DNA of 64,000 nt, taken from Actinomycetota bacterium (GTDB lineage Bacteria > Actinomycetota > Acidimicrobiia > Acidimicrobiales > Ilumatobacteraceae). The translations under genes and the position numbers were made by a program. How positions within the stretch are numbered: position 1 is the first letter of the stretch; every line of letters begins with the position of its first letter. Of the stretch, positions 27,849-37,048 are shown one piece after another. The notes beneath the pieces were generated by a model. The model did no database searches and had not been told where the DNA came from. It saw only the letters and a program-made list of their open reading frames with translations. The stretch is from contig JAPKZY010000049.1 in NCBI GenBank assembly GCA_026393535.1, positions 1 to 64,000 of the forward strand, read 5' to 3'.

Positions 27849-29801
27849 ATGACTCTCACTGATGAACTGTTCGCAAAGAACACGGTCACGCTTGACAGCA
27901 AAATTCCTGAAGGCCCCGTTGCAGACAAATGGGACAACTACAAACAAAACATGAAGTTGGTGAACCCCAACAACAAACGCAAATTCAAAGTCATTGTTGT
28001 AGGCACCGGTCTTGCTGGCGCATCAGCCGCAGCAACACTTGCCGAACTCGGATATCAAGTTGATGCGTTTACATTTCATGACTCGGCCCGCCGCGCTCAC
28101 TCCATTGCTGCACAAGGTGGCATCAATGGTGCAAAGAACTACAAGGGTGACGGCGACAGCGTTCATCGTTTGTTCTATGACACCGTCAAAGGTGGTGACT
28201 TCCGCTCACGCGAGGCAAACGTGCATCGCCTGGCACAAGTCAGCATCGACATTATTGACCAAATGGTTGCCCAAGGAGTGCCATTTGCGCGTGAATACGG
28301 TGGTCTTTTAGATAACCGTTCATTTGGTGGCGCTCAAGTCAGTCGTACTTTTTACGCCCGTGGCCAAACCGGTCAGCAATTGCTACTTGGCGCGTATCAG
28401 CAGTTCTCACGCCAAGTTGGTCTTGGTGGAATCAGTTTGTATAACCGCACCGAATTGATTGACATAGTCGTTATTGATGGACGCGCATCAGGCATTGTTG
28501 TTCGCGATCTCGTGACCGGCGAAATCTCATCACATGCAGCACATGCAGTGGTTTTGGCTACAGGCGGATACGGAAACGCATTCTTTTTGTCAACAAATGC
28601 AATGGCATGCAATGTCACCGCTGCATGGCGCGCACATCGCAAGGGTGCATTGTTTGCGAACCCGTGCTACACACAAATTCACCCAACCTGCATTCCTCAA
28701 AGTGATGACAGCCAGTCAAAACTCACGTTGATGTCAGAGTCGTTGCGTAATGATGGCCGCGTATGGGTTCCTGTTAATCCAAACGAGACACGTCTTGCTC
28801 GCGATATTCCAGAAGAAGAACGTGACTATTACCTCGAGCGTTTGTATCCGTCGTTCGGCAACTTGGCTCCGCGTGACGTTTCCTCGCGTGCAGCAAAACG
28901 TCTTGTTGACAATGGACAAGGCGTCGGTGCAAAGAAGAATGGTGTGTACCTTGACTTTTCCGAAGCAATTGAGCGCCTCGGACATGACGTGGTGCAAGAG
29001 CGCTATGGCAACTTGTTCGAAATGTACGAACGTATTGCGGGCGAGAATCCATACGAAACACCAATGCGTATTTACCCAGCGAGCCATTACACAATGGGCG
29101 GTTTGTGGGTTGACTACGAGTTGCAAACAAACATTCCTGGTTTGTACGCAGCTGGCGAAGCAAACTTCTCTGATCACGGCGCAAACCGTCTTGGCGCTTC
29201 TGCACTGATGCAAGGTCTTTCAGATGGATACTTCGTATTGCCGTACACAATCGGAAACGGACTTGCTCCGTTGTTGAACAAACCAATGCCAGGCATCGAT
29301 CATCCTGAGTTCAAAGCCGCTGAAGAAGCTGCACGTGTGCGTTACAACGCATACCTTGCAATTAACGGAACAAAATCACCTGATTACTTCCACCGTGAAC
29401 TCGGAAAAATCATCTGGGATTACTGCGGAATGGAACGTACTGAAGAAGGATTGAAAAAGGCATTGGAACTTCTTCCTGCGCTCTATCAAGAATTCAAGAC
29501 AGACCTACGCGTAACCGGTGATGGTGACAGTCTGAATCAGACCCTAGAAAAAGCTGGTCGTGTTGACGACTTCTTCCAATTGGGCATGCTGATGTGTCGC
29601 GATGCTCTTGACCGTAATGAGAGTTGTGGTGGCCACTTCCGTTCTGAATACCAGACCGACGAAGGCGAAGCACTTCGTGACGATGTGAACTACTGCCACG
29701 TTGCCGCATGGCAATGGGGCGGCGACCCAATGACACCAAACCTGAACGTTGAACCACTTGAATTTGAAACAGTTCACCTCGCGACCCGGAGTTACAAATG
29801 A
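27849..29801 (+). CDS. sdhA: Succinate dehydrogenase/fumarate reductase flavoprotein subunit
   Basis: The 650-residue catalytic subunit has the FAD Rossmann motif [19 protein letters not shown], the covalent-flavin His in [14 protein letters not shown], and active-site residues around [14 protein letters not shown] and [11 protein letters not shown]. The C-terminal [15 protein letters not shown] is typical of the type B group. AAGAAAG serves as a weak ribosome site. The 3' end overlaps sdhB by 4 nt. Confidence 0.96.
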   Translation: MTLTDELFAKNTVTLDSKIPEGPVADKWDNYKQNMKLVNPNNKRKFKVIVVGTGLAGASAAATLAELGYQVDAFTFHDSARRAHSIAAQGGINGAKNYKGDGDSVHRLFYDTVKGGDFRSREANVHRLAQVSIDIIDQMVAQGVPFAREYGGLLDNRSFGGAQVSRTFYARGQTGQQLLLGAYQQFSRQVGLGGISLYNRTELIDIVVIDGRASGIVVRDLVTGEISSHAAHAVVLATGGYGNAFFLSTNAMACNVTAAWRAHRKGALFANPCYTQIHPTCIPQSDDSQSKLTLMSESLRNDGRVWVPVNPNETRLARDIPEEERDYYLERLYPSFGNLAPRDVSSRAAKRLVDNGQGVGAKKNGVYLDFSEAIERLGHDVVQERYGNLFEMYERIAGENPYETPMRIYPASHYTMGGLWVDYELQTNIPGLYAAGEANFSDHGANRLGASALMQGLSDGYFVLPYTIGNGLAPLLNKPMPGIDHPEFKAAEEAARVRYNAYLAINGTKSPDYFHRELGKIIWDYCGMERTEEGLKKALELLPALYQEFKTDLRVTGDGDSLNQTLEKAGRVDDFFQLGMLMCRDALDRNESCGGHFRSEYQTDEGEALRDDVNYCHVAAWQWGGDPMTPNLNVEPLEFETVHLATRSYK

Positions 29802-30574
29802 GTAATCACCTCAAAAACATCACATTGCGCATTTGGCGTCAGGCTGGTCCTGCAGCAAAGGGTAATTTCGAAACCCACGTGGTCGACGAAATAACTGACG
29901 AAGCCTCGTTCCTGGAGATGCTCGATCTCTTGAACGACAAACTCATCACAGAGGGCAAAGAGGCAGTGGTATTCGACCATGACTGCCGTGAAGGTATTTG
30001 CGGTACATGTTCACTCATGATTGACGGACAAGCACACGGACCACAACGCGGAACAGCATCATGTCAATTGCACATGCGTCAGTTCAAGAGCAACGACACC
30101 ATCACAATCGAGCCATGGCGCGCTTCAGCATTCCCCATTATCAAAGACCTCATGGTTGACCGTTCAGCATTTGACCGCATCATTGAATCGGGTGGGTACA
30201 TCACTGCCGAAACCGGCGGAGCACCAGACGCGAACTTGATTCCCATTTCCAAAATTGTGGCCGACGCCGCGATGGACTCAGCTGCATGTATTGGCTGTGG
30301 AGCATGCGTTGCTGCATGCCCGAACGGCGCTGCCAACTTGTTCACAGGTGCAAAAATTGCCCACCTCAGCCGTCTGCCTCAGGGTCAGGCTGAGAGGTAT
30401 TCACGCGTTGAAGCCATGGTGGAAACCATGGACGAGAAATTCGGTTCGTGCACCAACCATGGTGAATGTGAAGCAGCATGCCCGAAGGAAATTTCCATCG
30501 ACGTCATTGCCCTCATGAACAAGGACTACCGCAAGGCCAAGTTTGCTAACCGCAAGGATCTTGCTCGCAAATAA
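29798..30574 (+). CDS. sdhB: Succinate dehydrogenase iron-sulfur subunit
   Basis: This 258-residue electron-transfer subunit has the [2Fe-2S] motif [15 protein letters not shown] (about residues 65-80) and two C-terminal cluster motifs, [15 protein letters not shown] and [12 protein letters not shown], for the [4Fe-4S] and [3Fe-4S] centres. It completes the three-gene type B complex. A short GGGCT/AGCCC hairpin follows the stop. Confidence 0.96.
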   Translation: MSNHLKNITLRIWRQAGPAAKGNFETHVVDEITDEASFLEMLDLLNDKLITEGKEAVVFDHDCREGICGTCSLMIDGQAHGPQRGTASCQLHMRQFKSNDTITIEPWRASAFPIIKDLMVDRSAFDRIIESGGYITAETGGAPDANLIPISKIVADAAMDSAACIGCGACVAACPNGAANLFTGAKIAHLSRLPQGQAERYSRVEAMVETMDEKFGSCTNHGECEAACPKEISIDVIALMNKDYRKAKFANRKDLARK

Positions 30575-30586
30575 GTCGTTTCGGCT

Positions 30587-30604
30587 GGGGGCTCAGTAGC
30601 CCTC
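30587..30604 (+). terminator. Short GC hairpin after sdhB
   Basis: GGGGGCT-CAGT-AGCCCTC forms about seven pairs including one G-T, with a tetraloop and no U tract. The same AGCCC/GGGCT core occurs at the end of guaA. It may be a weak terminator before the promoter of the next gene. Confidence 0.35.
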
Positions 30605-30609
30605 TCGGG

Positions 30610-30615
30610 TACTGT
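30610..30615 (+). promoter_or_regulatory. -10 hexamer TACTGT upstream of the MoxR-like gene
   Basis: TACTGT ends 7 nt before the ATG at 30623. No ribosome site is present. Confidence 0.5.
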
Positions 30616-30622
30616 CGATTCC

Positions 30623-32047
30623 ATGACAATTCCTGCTGTCCCCGCATCTCTTCCTGTCACCCTGGCGGCACTTCGTGCCTCAGGCTGGAAATCCATTCCT
30701 GTCAAGGAAGAATTGCGCGCTAACGCCGTACGCAATATCTCTGCTGGCCTGCCTTTGTTTGAAGGTGTCATGGGATACGAAAACACCGTGATGCCACAAC
30801 TGGAAAATGCGTTGCTTGCAGGACACGACGTTGTGTTCCTCGGTGAACGCGGTCAAGCAAAGACACGAATGATTCGTTCGCTCACTGATCTTCTCGACGA
30901 ATGGATGCCAATCATCGCAGGTAGCGAAATAAACGATGACCCATACAACCCAGTCTCTCGTCACGCCCGTGACGTGATTGCAGCAGAGGGCGAGAACGCT
31001 CCTATTTCATGGGTGCATCGCAGTGAACGATTCGGTGAAAAATTGGCAACGCCAGACACATCAATTGCTGACCTCATTGGTGAAGTTGACCCCATCAAAG
31101 TTGCAGAAGGTCGTTACCTCAGTGACGAACTCACATTGCATTACGGCCTAGTTCCTCGTACGAACCGTGGAATTTTTGCCATCAACGAATTGCCAGACCT
31201 TGCAGAGCGAATTCAAGTTGGTTTATTAAACGTTCTCGAAGAACGCGATGTGCAAATTCGCGGTTACAAGATTCGTCTTCCGCTTGATGTCATGTTGGTT
31301 GCGTCTGCAAACCCAGAGGACTACACAAACCGTGGTCGCATCATTACGCCGCTGAAAGACCGTTTCGGTAGCCAGATTCGCACGCATTATCCGCTGGAAG
31401 TCGACACCGAAATTGCCATCATGCGTCAAGAGTCGCGTGCGGCTTCAATTGGCGATGTCAAAGTCACCATGCCTGAATTCATGGAGCGCATCATCGCCAC
31501 GTTCTCTCACCAAGCTCGCGTCAGCAGTCATGTCAATCAGCGCAGCGGTGTGAGCGTGCGTTTGTCAGTGTCCAACTTCGAAATTCTTAGTGCCAATGCC
31601 GTACGACGAGCATTGCGAGCAGGGGAGCGCGAAGTAGCGCCACGCATTAGTGATCTTGATGCCTTGGCATCGTCTACTGGCGGAAAAGTGGAAATTGAAT
31701 CACTAGAGGAAGGCCGTGAAAGTGGCATTCTTCAACAGCTCATTTCTGGCGCAGTTCTCACTGTGTACAAGGAACTGGCTCCTGGTGAAATGATGCGTGA
31801 TGTTCTCACTGCATTCGAAGAAGGCGCAGTCGCGCATGCCGGCGAAGACATTTCGTCTGGCGAATTGATTGCACTTCTCACTCAGATTCCAGCGCTCATG
31901 CCACCAGTGAAAGTTCTTACAGGCGGTAATGAATCACCTGCCATGTTGGCAAGCGCTGTTGAGTTCATTCTTGAGGGATTGCATCTCACGCGACGTCTGA
32001 ACAAAGACGCATCGGGCTCAAAAGCCACGTATCGCTCGCGCAGTTAG
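30623..32047 (+). CDS. MoxR/magnesium-chelatase-like AAA+ ATPase
   Basis: This 474-residue AAA+ protein of the ChlI/MoxR clade has Walker A GERGQAKTR (about residue 75), Walker B with sensor in FAINELPDLAERIQ, and ASANPEDYTNRGRIITPLKDRFG with the arginine finger. It matches the actinobacterial ATPase that is always paired with a VWA protein (Rv0958/Rv0959 type in mycobacteria). The partner follows 0.6 kb downstream, interrupted by a divergent cyclase gene. The pair is thought to act as a chaperone or metal-insertion machine; the client is unknown. Confidence 0.88.
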   Translation: MTIPAVPASLPVTLAALRASGWKSIPVKEELRANAVRNISAGLPLFEGVMGYENTVMPQLENALLAGHDVVFLGERGQAKTRMIRSLTDLLDEWMPIIAGSEINDDPYNPVSRHARDVIAAEGENAPISWVHRSERFGEKLATPDTSIADLIGEVDPIKVAEGRYLSDELTLHYGLVPRTNRGIFAINELPDLAERIQVGLLNVLEERDVQIRGYKIRLPLDVMLVASANPEDYTNRGRIITPLKDRFGSQIRTHYPLEVDTEIAIMRQESRAASIGDVKVTMPEFMERIIATFSHQARVSSHVNQRSGVSVRLSVSNFEILSANAVRRALRAGEREVAPRISDLDALASSTGGKVEIESLEEGRESGILQQLISGAVLTVYKELAPGEMMRDVLTAFEEGAVAHAGEDISSGELIALLTQIPALMPPVKVLTGGNESPAMLASAVEFILEGLHLTRRLNKDASGSKATYRSRS

Positions 32048-32050
32048 TTG

Positions 32051-32602
32051 TTACAGAACGAACGGCGAACGAGTCCACAGTTCGCCGGTGTCGTTGCGAG
32101 CTGCGTTTGTAGCTTCGCCAGTCAGTGAGACCACGGGGATTGCTTCGTTGAGTCCACGTAAAGACATCGGTGCATGAGGGGTCACAATCACGCCTTCTGG
32201 CAGGTTCTCGATGTGCTCGCTTGGGATGATGACCTCGAATGACCCGGCGGCGTCACAGAGGCGAGCAGCCATGTTGACAGCAGTTCCGATGTAGTCGTCG
32301 CCCTCAAACAGCAAGGCCAGCCCAGAAGCCATGCCAACGCGGATGGACAGAGGCGCACAGGCGGCTCCAGAGCGCTTCTGAAGCTCGAGAGCGAACGTAA
32401 TGGCATCTCGCTGGTCAACAGCAACAATCATGCAGCCATCGCCCAGCCACTTGGCAATACGGACACCGGTCTCAGAGGCCACATCTCGGGTAACGGCACG
32501 CCATGAGGCAAGGAGGCGCCCTGCGGCATCATCGCCGTTCTCATTTGTGAAGTTGGTAAACCCCGAAATATCGACGAATACAAAAGTTCGTGGCACTCGC
32601 AT
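32051..32602 (-). CDS. Class III adenylate/guanylate cyclase
   Basis: The ATG at 32602 gives 183 residues that form a single cyclase catalytic domain without visible sensor. Metal-binding Asp residues are in FVDISGFT and WLGDGCM, and the transition-state Asn/Arg pair is in VNMAARLCDAAG, so it should be active as a dimer. Fifteen more residues are open upstream to 32647 but would overlap the divergent gene. It sits between the MoxR and VWA genes in the opposite direction, with a TAAGGT hexamer 10 nt upstream. Confidence 0.88.
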   Translation of the reverse strand: MRVPRTFVFVDISGFTNFTNENGDDAAGRLLASWRAVTRDVASETGVRIAKWLGDGCMIVAVDQRDAITFALELQKRSGAACAPLSIRVGMASGLALLFEGDDYIGTAVNMAARLCDAAGSFEVIIPSEHIENLPEGVIVTPHAPMSLRGLNEAIPVVSLTGEATNAARNDTGELWTRSPFVL

Positions 32603-32637
32603 AGTCCCCAACACCTTAGAGCAACTAAGTTGCGGAT
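32603..32637. promoter_or_regulatory. 35-bp divergent promoter between cyclase and VWA genes
   Basis: On the plus strand TAAGTT (32626-32631) lies exactly 6 nt before the VWA ATG. On the minus strand TAAGGT (32618 to 32613) lies 10 nt before the cyclase ATG. The two -10 boxes are only 7 bp apart, so both genes cannot easily be transcribed at the same time. CTTAGAGCAACTAAG between them is a near-palindrome. Confidence 0.5.
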
Positions 32638-34644
32638 ATGCCTGCACGGTTCACTTATTCACGTTGGGACGGCACCCAAACGGGATTCAGCCTCGATGCC
32701 GAGGGAATCCTCGATGAATTGACCGATGATTTGCTGTATCACGGAGACCTAAACGCTGCATTGCGTCGTTTGATGCGTGACGGAATGACAGACCCTGATG
32801 GAAACCAAATCGAAGGTCTTCGCGACATGATGCAACGCATTCGCGATCGCAAGAAAGAACTTGAAGAAAGCGGCGACCTTGGCGGTGTGTATTCAGAAAT
32901 TGCTGATGCTCTGAAAGACATCATCGATGAAGAACGTCATGCGGTTGAAAACTCTGTTCGTGAAGCTGAAGCATCGGGTGATGAACGACGCGCAGATACT
33001 GCACGAGATGCAGCAATGGAACGCAATTTCCGCCTTGACATGATGCCGAATGACCTTGCTGGCATGGTGCGTGAGATGCAGAGTTATGACTTTGAATCAA
33101 GCGAAGCACAACAACGTTTTGAAGAACTGATGGACAAACTGCGTCAAGAAATGATGCAGCAATTTGTTGATCAAATGTCTGAAGGAATGCAGAACATGTC
33201 TCCAGAAGACATGGCGCGCATGAAAGACATGATGGCTGCATTGAACGGCATGATCGAAGCACGCGAACAAGGCGAAGATCCGCAGTTTGAAAAGTTCATG
33301 GAACAGTTCGGAGATTTCTTTCCCGAGAATCCTCAGACGCTTGACGAACTTCTTGAGAACATGGCAAAGCGCATGCAAGCAATGCAAGCACTCATGGATT
33401 CACTCACGCCAGAACAACGCTCACAAATGCAGCAGTTGTCTGAACAGCTGATGGAAGACATGGACCTCAATTGGCAGGTGCAGCAACTCAGCGAAAAATT
33501 ACAGAGCATGTTCCCGCAACCGGGCCAAGGCGAGGGCCAGGGCTACAACTTCCGCGGTGAGCCATCGATGGACATGCAACAGGCCATGGACGCCATGCAG
33601 GAAATGGGCGAATTGAACGAAATGGAAGGCATGCTTCGTCAGGCCACCAACCCCGCTCAATTGGCCGAAGTCGATATCGACAAGGTCCGCGAAATGCTCG
33701 GAGAAGATGCCGCAAAGTCCATGGAGCGGCTTGCTGAGATGACCAAGATGCTTGAAGAAGCAGGGCTCATCAATCTCAAAGAGGGAAAGATGGAACTCAC
33801 CGCGCGCGGACTTCGAGCCATTGGCAACAACGCCCTTCGTCAGTTGTTTAACAACCTGGCAAAAGACAAGTTCGGCCAGCATCGCATTGCACGCGACGGC
33901 AGTGGCCACGAGCGCACATACGACTCAAAGCCATACGAATTTGGTGACCCGTTCCGACTTGATTTGCAGCGCACTATACGCAACGCCATCTCACGTAATG
34001 GCAGTGGCACGCCGGTGAAATTGTCACCAGAAGATTTTGAAATTGAGCGCACCGAACACAACACGCGTTCGTCCACAGTTCTCATGATTGACTTGTCGAT
34101 GTCAATGCCAATGCGTGGCAACTTTGTTCCTGCCAAGAAAGTGGCAATGGCCCTGCATTCATTGATCAGCTCGCAGTTTCCGCGTGACTATTTAGGCCTT
34201 GTTGGTTTCAGTGAAACAGCGCACATAATGACCCACGAGCAGTTGCCCGAAGTCAGCTGGGATCTTGCGTATGGCACCAATATGCAGCACGGCCTTCGAC
34301 TAGCTCGCCAGTTACTTGCTCGCCAAACAGGCACTAAGCAAATCATCATGATCACCGACGGTGAACCGACAGCCCACATCACTCAATCGGGAGACGTATA
34401 TTTCAATTATCCGCCGGTACGTGAGACCGTGGAAGCCACATTGCGCGAGGCCATGCGATGCACGAAGGACAACATCACCATCAACACATTTGTTCTTGAT
34501 GCAACAGGTCCGTTACGCCACTTTATTGAGCAAATGGCCCAGGTGAATCATGGCCGCGCCTTCTTCACAACCCCCGAGACGTTGGGTGATTATGTCTTGG
34601 TCGATTTCCTCGAAAACCGTCGCAGAACGAGTCGCGCCCGGTAG
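32638..34644 (+). CDS. VWA-domain protein, partner of the MoxR-like ATPase
   Basis: The 668-residue protein has a long, Met- and Glu-rich helical region (about 80-330) rich in coiled-coil character, then a C-terminal von Willebrand factor A domain. The MIDAS metal site is visible as DLSMSMP plus a Thr/Asp region near IIMITDGEPTAH. It resembles the Rv0959 family. With its AAA+ partner it probably remodels or loads a cofactor onto an unidentified target. It has a leaderless-type promoter of its own. Confidence 0.85.
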   Translation: MPARFTYSRWDGTQTGFSLDAEGILDELTDDLLYHGDLNAALRRLMRDGMTDPDGNQIEGLRDMMQRIRDRKKELEESGDLGGVYSEIADALKDIIDEERHAVENSVREAEASGDERRADTARDAAMERNFRLDMMPNDLAGMVREMQSYDFESSEAQQRFEELMDKLRQEMMQQFVDQMSEGMQNMSPEDMARMKDMMAALNGMIEAREQGEDPQFEKFMEQFGDFFPENPQTLDELLENMAKRMQAMQALMDSLTPEQRSQMQQLSEQLMEDMDLNWQVQQLSEKLQSMFPQPGQGEGQGYNFRGEPSMDMQQAMDAMQEMGELNEMEGMLRQATNPAQLAEVDIDKVREMLGEDAAKSMERLAEMTKMLEEAGLINLKEGKMELTARGLRAIGNNALRQLFNNLAKDKFGQHRIARDGSGHERTYDSKPYEFGDPFRLDLQRTIRNAISRNGSGTPVKLSPEDFEIERTEHNTRSSTVLMIDLSMSMPMRGNFVPAKKVAMALHSLISSQFPRDYLGLVGFSETAHIMTHEQLPEVSWDLAYGTNMQHGLRLARQLLARQTGTKQIIMITDGEPTAHITQSGDVYFNYPPVRETVEATLREAMRCTKDNITINTFVLDATGPLRHFIEQMAQVNHGRAFFTTPETLGDYVLVDFLENRRRTSRAR

Positions 34645-34742
34645 CCATTTCAGGTAGCCATTGGTCCCGAAATGGGAAAGATGGCGACTGTTCATTTTGG
34701 ATTCCCCATATTCCATTTGCATTTTGTGGAAATATTTGCGAC

Positions 34743-34760
34743 AATTACACCGCTGTAATT
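34743..34760. promoter_or_regulatory. Operator-like palindrome upstream of whiB
   Basis: AATTACAccgcTGTAATT has perfect 7-bp arms around a 4-bp centre, 60 bp upstream of the whiB ATG. Just before it (about 34707-34733) an imperfect ATATTCCA...TGGAAATAT pair lies in AT-rich DNA. The 176-bp gap 34645-34820 otherwise holds only the promoter and the GGGAGG ribosome site of whiB. Confidence 0.5.
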
Positions 34761-34820
34761 ACAAGACATATTTCAAGATCTCTCGGGACTCGGATATGGC
34801 TGTAGCTGGGAGGCAAAAGC

Positions 34821-35099
34821 ATGCACGGAGATTCTGATTCATTAAGCCAAGAACGTGGTTGGCAAGACCAAGCCAACTGCCTCGGTGTCGACCCCGACCT
34901 GTTTTTCCCTGAGCGTGGTGCAAGCACCCGTGAAGCTAAAGAAGTCTGCAAAGGTTGTGTTGTTCGCGGAGATTGCCTCGAGTACGCACTTGCTAATGGT
35001 GAGAAGTTCGGAATCTGGGGCGGCTTGTCAGAGCGCGAGCGCCGTCGCTTGCGCCGTCAACGCGCCCAAGATGGCCGTCGCGTCATCATCAACGGTTAG
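34821..35099 (+). CDS. whiB: WhiB-family iron-sulfur transcription regulator
   Basis: This 92-residue protein has the four cluster Cys (NCLG, then VCKGCVVRGDC), the GIWGG turn and a basic C-terminal helix (SERERRRLRRQR) for DNA binding. It resembles the WhiB1/WhiB2 group tied to division and redox response; the subgroup is not certain. GGAGG lies 7 nt before the ATG. Its 3' end overlaps the convergent glutamate formimidoyltransferase gene by 11 nt. Confidence 0.93.
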   Translation: MHGDSDSLSQERGWQDQANCLGVDPDLFFPERGASTREAKEVCKGCVVRGDCLEYALANGEKFGIWGGLSERERRRLRRQRAQDGRRVIING

Positions 35100-35871
35100 T
35101 TAATCGCCACTTAATTGTTTGTTCCACGGACAGATCTAGGTCCTCCCACCGGTCCCGTGGAATAGTTGCAAGAACAGAAGCGGGGAGTAGTCCTACTAGT
35201 TCTGCATGGTGCACTGTTGCGTGTTGTGAGACTGCGCTGAACACATCATTTGGGCCTGAAATCATTGGCTGAATGAGGTTGACGCTCACTTGCGTGAACG
35301 TCCCTACTTGCAGGCCTAACGTGCGGATATTGGTAGTACGAACAGCCGCTGCAATTCGGCGCGTAGTTGTAAGGTCAACATCTTCTAGCCATAGGTTGTA
35401 TGCAACTAATGGTTCGCGCACGCCGACACACATTGCGCCAGCAGTGGGGTGGGGAGCATGTGATCCAACGTCGGGCATTAACGAAGTCCACGCTTCTTTT
35501 CGAATGTCGGGAAGTGTGCGTTCCGCGCCGTAAAGAAAGCAAGGAACGTCTAATTCTGAAGCAGCCCATGTTGCGAATTCATCGCGAGCAATGCGTGCAT
35601 CATGCATTGTGGAATTAACGAGTGGCACAAAAGGAACAACATCGACAACACCAATTCGCGGATGAACGCCGGAATGATCGTTAAGACTCAATGCTGAAAC
35701 TGCAGCGCGCGCCAGTGCTCGAGGGGCGTCAACTCCAACCATGGTGAACACACTGCGGTTGTGGTCTGGGTCTGAATGAATATCAAGAAGGTCGCCCGCG
35801 CATGATTGAGCAAGAGAATCGAGGATGGCGTGGTGACGCCCCTCGCTTACATTGATGACACATTCGAGCAC
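35089..35871 (-). CDS. Glutamate formimidoyltransferase
   Basis: The GTG start gives 260 residues that match the formiminotransferase domain of FtcD: ECVINVSEGR at the N-terminus, DPDHNRSVFTMVG with catalytic His, and GVHPRIGVVDVVPFVP. It transfers a formimino group between formimino-glutamate and tetrahydrofolate in histidine degradation. The cyclodeaminase domain of the bifunctional enzyme is absent, which is common in bacteria. No other hut genes are in the window. Confidence 0.9.
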   Translation of the reverse strand: MLECVINVSEGRHHAILDSLAQSCAGDLLDIHSDPDHNRSVFTMVGVDAPRALARAAVSALSLNDHSGVHPRIGVVDVVPFVPLVNSTMHDARIARDEFATWAASELDVPCFLYGAERTLPDIRKEAWTSLMPDVGSHAPHPTAGAMCVGVREPLVAYNLWLEDVDLTTTRRIAAAVRTTNIRTLGLQVGTFTQVSVNLIQPMISGPNDVFSAVSQHATVHHAELVGLLPASVLATIPRDRWEDLDLSVEQTIKWRLTNR

Positions 35872-35905
35872 CCCTCGTGCTTACCAAAGAAGCGCCCCTT
35901 CCTGC

Positions 35906-35911
35906 TACCGT
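35906..35911 (+). promoter_or_regulatory. -10 hexamer TACCGT upstream of tatA
   Basis: TACCGT ends 7 nt before the ATG at 35919, supporting that start over an upstream in-frame codon at 35877. Confidence 0.45.
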
Positions 35912-35918
35912 CAGGAAC

Positions 35919-36092
35919 ATGATTTCGTTTCTCGAAGGCCCAGAGCTCATTATCGTTCTAGTTGTCGTGCTGGTGCTGTTCGGCGGTGCACAACTTCCAA
36001 AGCTCGCCAAGAACCTCGGCTCGGCTCAAAAAGAGTTCAAGAAGGCAATGGACGAAGGCAAGTCTGACGACTCTTCGTCTGATTCACAGTAA
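35919..36092 (+). CDS. tatA: Sec-independent translocase subunit TatA
   Basis: This 57-residue protein has one hydrophobic helix after an FLEGPELIIVL start, the FGGAQLPKLAKNLG amphipathic helix with the conserved Phe-Gly hinge, and an acidic Ser-rich tail. It forms the pore of the twin-arginine export system. tatB and tatC are not adjacent. The reading frame is open to 35877, but the promoter and usual length favour ATG 35919. Confidence 0.9.
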   Translation: MISFLEGPELIIVLVVVLVLFGGAQLPKLAKNLGSAQKEFKKAMDEGKSDDSSSDSQ

Positions 36093-36097
36093 AAAGG

Positions 36098-36388
36098 TCA
36101 GACCGCGATACCGCGGCGCCTCTTCAAAATTCTGCGACGTTCACGTTCGCTACAACCGCCCCACACGCCATGATCAATTCGTTCGGCAAGGGCATATTCA
36201 AGACACTTGTTGCTCACTGGGCACCCCTTGCAAATTGCACGGGCCCGATCTACACCCACTCCGTCTGACGGGAAAAAGGTGGCAGGCGGGTAGTTACGGC
36301 AATTGCCGTCGCCCATCCAGGATGTCGGTGAGTCGTCGAACGGAAGGTTCGTGACTGGTGCACTCGTAACTTGAAGTTGTACTTTCAT
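36098..36388 (-). CDS. Second WhiB-family regulator
   Basis: The chosen ATG at 36388, with GAGGA 5 nt upstream, gives 96 residues. ATG codons at 36469 and 36451 are also in frame and would add up to 27 residues. The cluster Cys are in GNCRNYPP, ICKGCPVSNKC, followed by GVWGG and the basic SERERRRILKRRR helix. It differs in the N-terminal part from the WhiB at 34.8 kb, so the two are not a recent duplication. It converges on tatA with 5 bp between stops. Confidence 0.88.
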   Translation of the reverse strand: MKVQLQVTSAPVTNLPFDDSPTSWMGDGNCRNYPPATFFPSDGVGVDRARAICKGCPVSNKCLEYALAERIDHGVWGGCSERERRRILKRRRGIAV

Positions 36389-36507
36389 GGCTGTCCTCGC
36401 TTCATCTGAAACAGATGCTCTTGGTTCGATGTCTGTATGACGCCGAGTCATGGCGGGAAGTTCCCGCAATTCCAGTCAAGCACGAGAGTGTCGCCGCATG
36501 CGGTCGG

Positions 36508-36529
36508 GTTCGGTAAAGGTTTGGTAAAG
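36508..36529. promoter_or_regulatory. Tandem 11-bp direct repeat in the whiB/88-residue gene gap
   Basis: GTTCGGTAAAG and GTTTGGTAAAG are adjacent and differ at one base. An 11-bp period is one helical turn, as used by OmpR-family regulators. The gap 36389-36676 (288 bp) also holds A-rich DNA, one sequence matching the DnaA box (36537-36545) and the GGAG ribosome site of the following gene. Confidence 0.45.
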
Positions 36530-36676
36530 ATGTCACTTATCCACAGGACTTGCCTCAAAAAAGGCTCAAAAACCGCTAAAAATGGCCAGAAGTCGTCGTG
36601 CAAGTGCCCCGATAGGCTATTCAGAGTTCGCTATTGATTCACACTTGCAACCATCGCATTGCAGTCCGGAGACACC

Positions 36677-36943
36677 ATGACAGATATTCAGATTCCTCAG
36701 GCCCCGAAGGCACATGCTCGCATCGCATTTCTTGGTGCAGTGTCTCCTCATTGGGAGGTCTATGCAGACTGGGGCGACCAAACCCTCCTCGATGAATTCC
36801 GTTCGCGCGTTCTTGCCCGCTTGGTGTTGCTTCCTCGTGACGACCCACAATTTCGTCGCAACATGGCTCGTATCGTTCGCGATGCTGAGCGTGAACTCAT
36901 TTCCATTGAATGGGATATGGGCGACCCTGACTACGAGTTCTAA
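36677..36943 (+). CDS. Small soluble protein, unknown function
   Basis: The ATG at 36677, with GGAG 5 nt before it, gives 88 residues; a start at 36659 is in frame but lies upstream of the ribosome site. The product is mostly helical with charged segments (FRSRVLARLVLLPRDDPQF, FRRNMARIVRDAERELI) and an acidic end (GDPDYEF). No domain is recognised. It stands between a whiB and ppk, with 105 bp before the latter. Confidence 0.6.
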   Translation: MTDIQIPQAPKAHARIAFLGAVSPHWEVYADWGDQTLLDEFRSRVLARLVLLPRDDPQFRRNMARIVRDAERELISIEWDMGDPDYEF

Positions 36944-37048
36944 TTCGAGGTCGTGGGTAACACTCACATCACAGCACGGTAAACACACGGCGAACTCTTC
37001 CAGTTGCCCTCCACAAGTCCGGCGCTTTTTTCACTACCCTTATTTCTC

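Noticed and set aside
32051-32647. Longer cyclase starting at 32647
   Set aside because: It would overlap the divergent VWA start and place both -10 boxes inside coding sequence; the ATG at 32602 starts right at the catalytic domain.
36537-36545. TTATCCACA, a perfect DnaA box
   Set aside because: Only one copy was seen, and about one by chance is expected every 130 kb on both strands; no cluster, AT-rich unwinding region or dnaA/dnaN genes are present, so no origin is claimed.
36990-37030. Hairpin followed by TTTTTT before ppk as a terminator
   Set aside because: The AACT/AGTT stem is short and bulged and is separated from the T run by about 20 nt.
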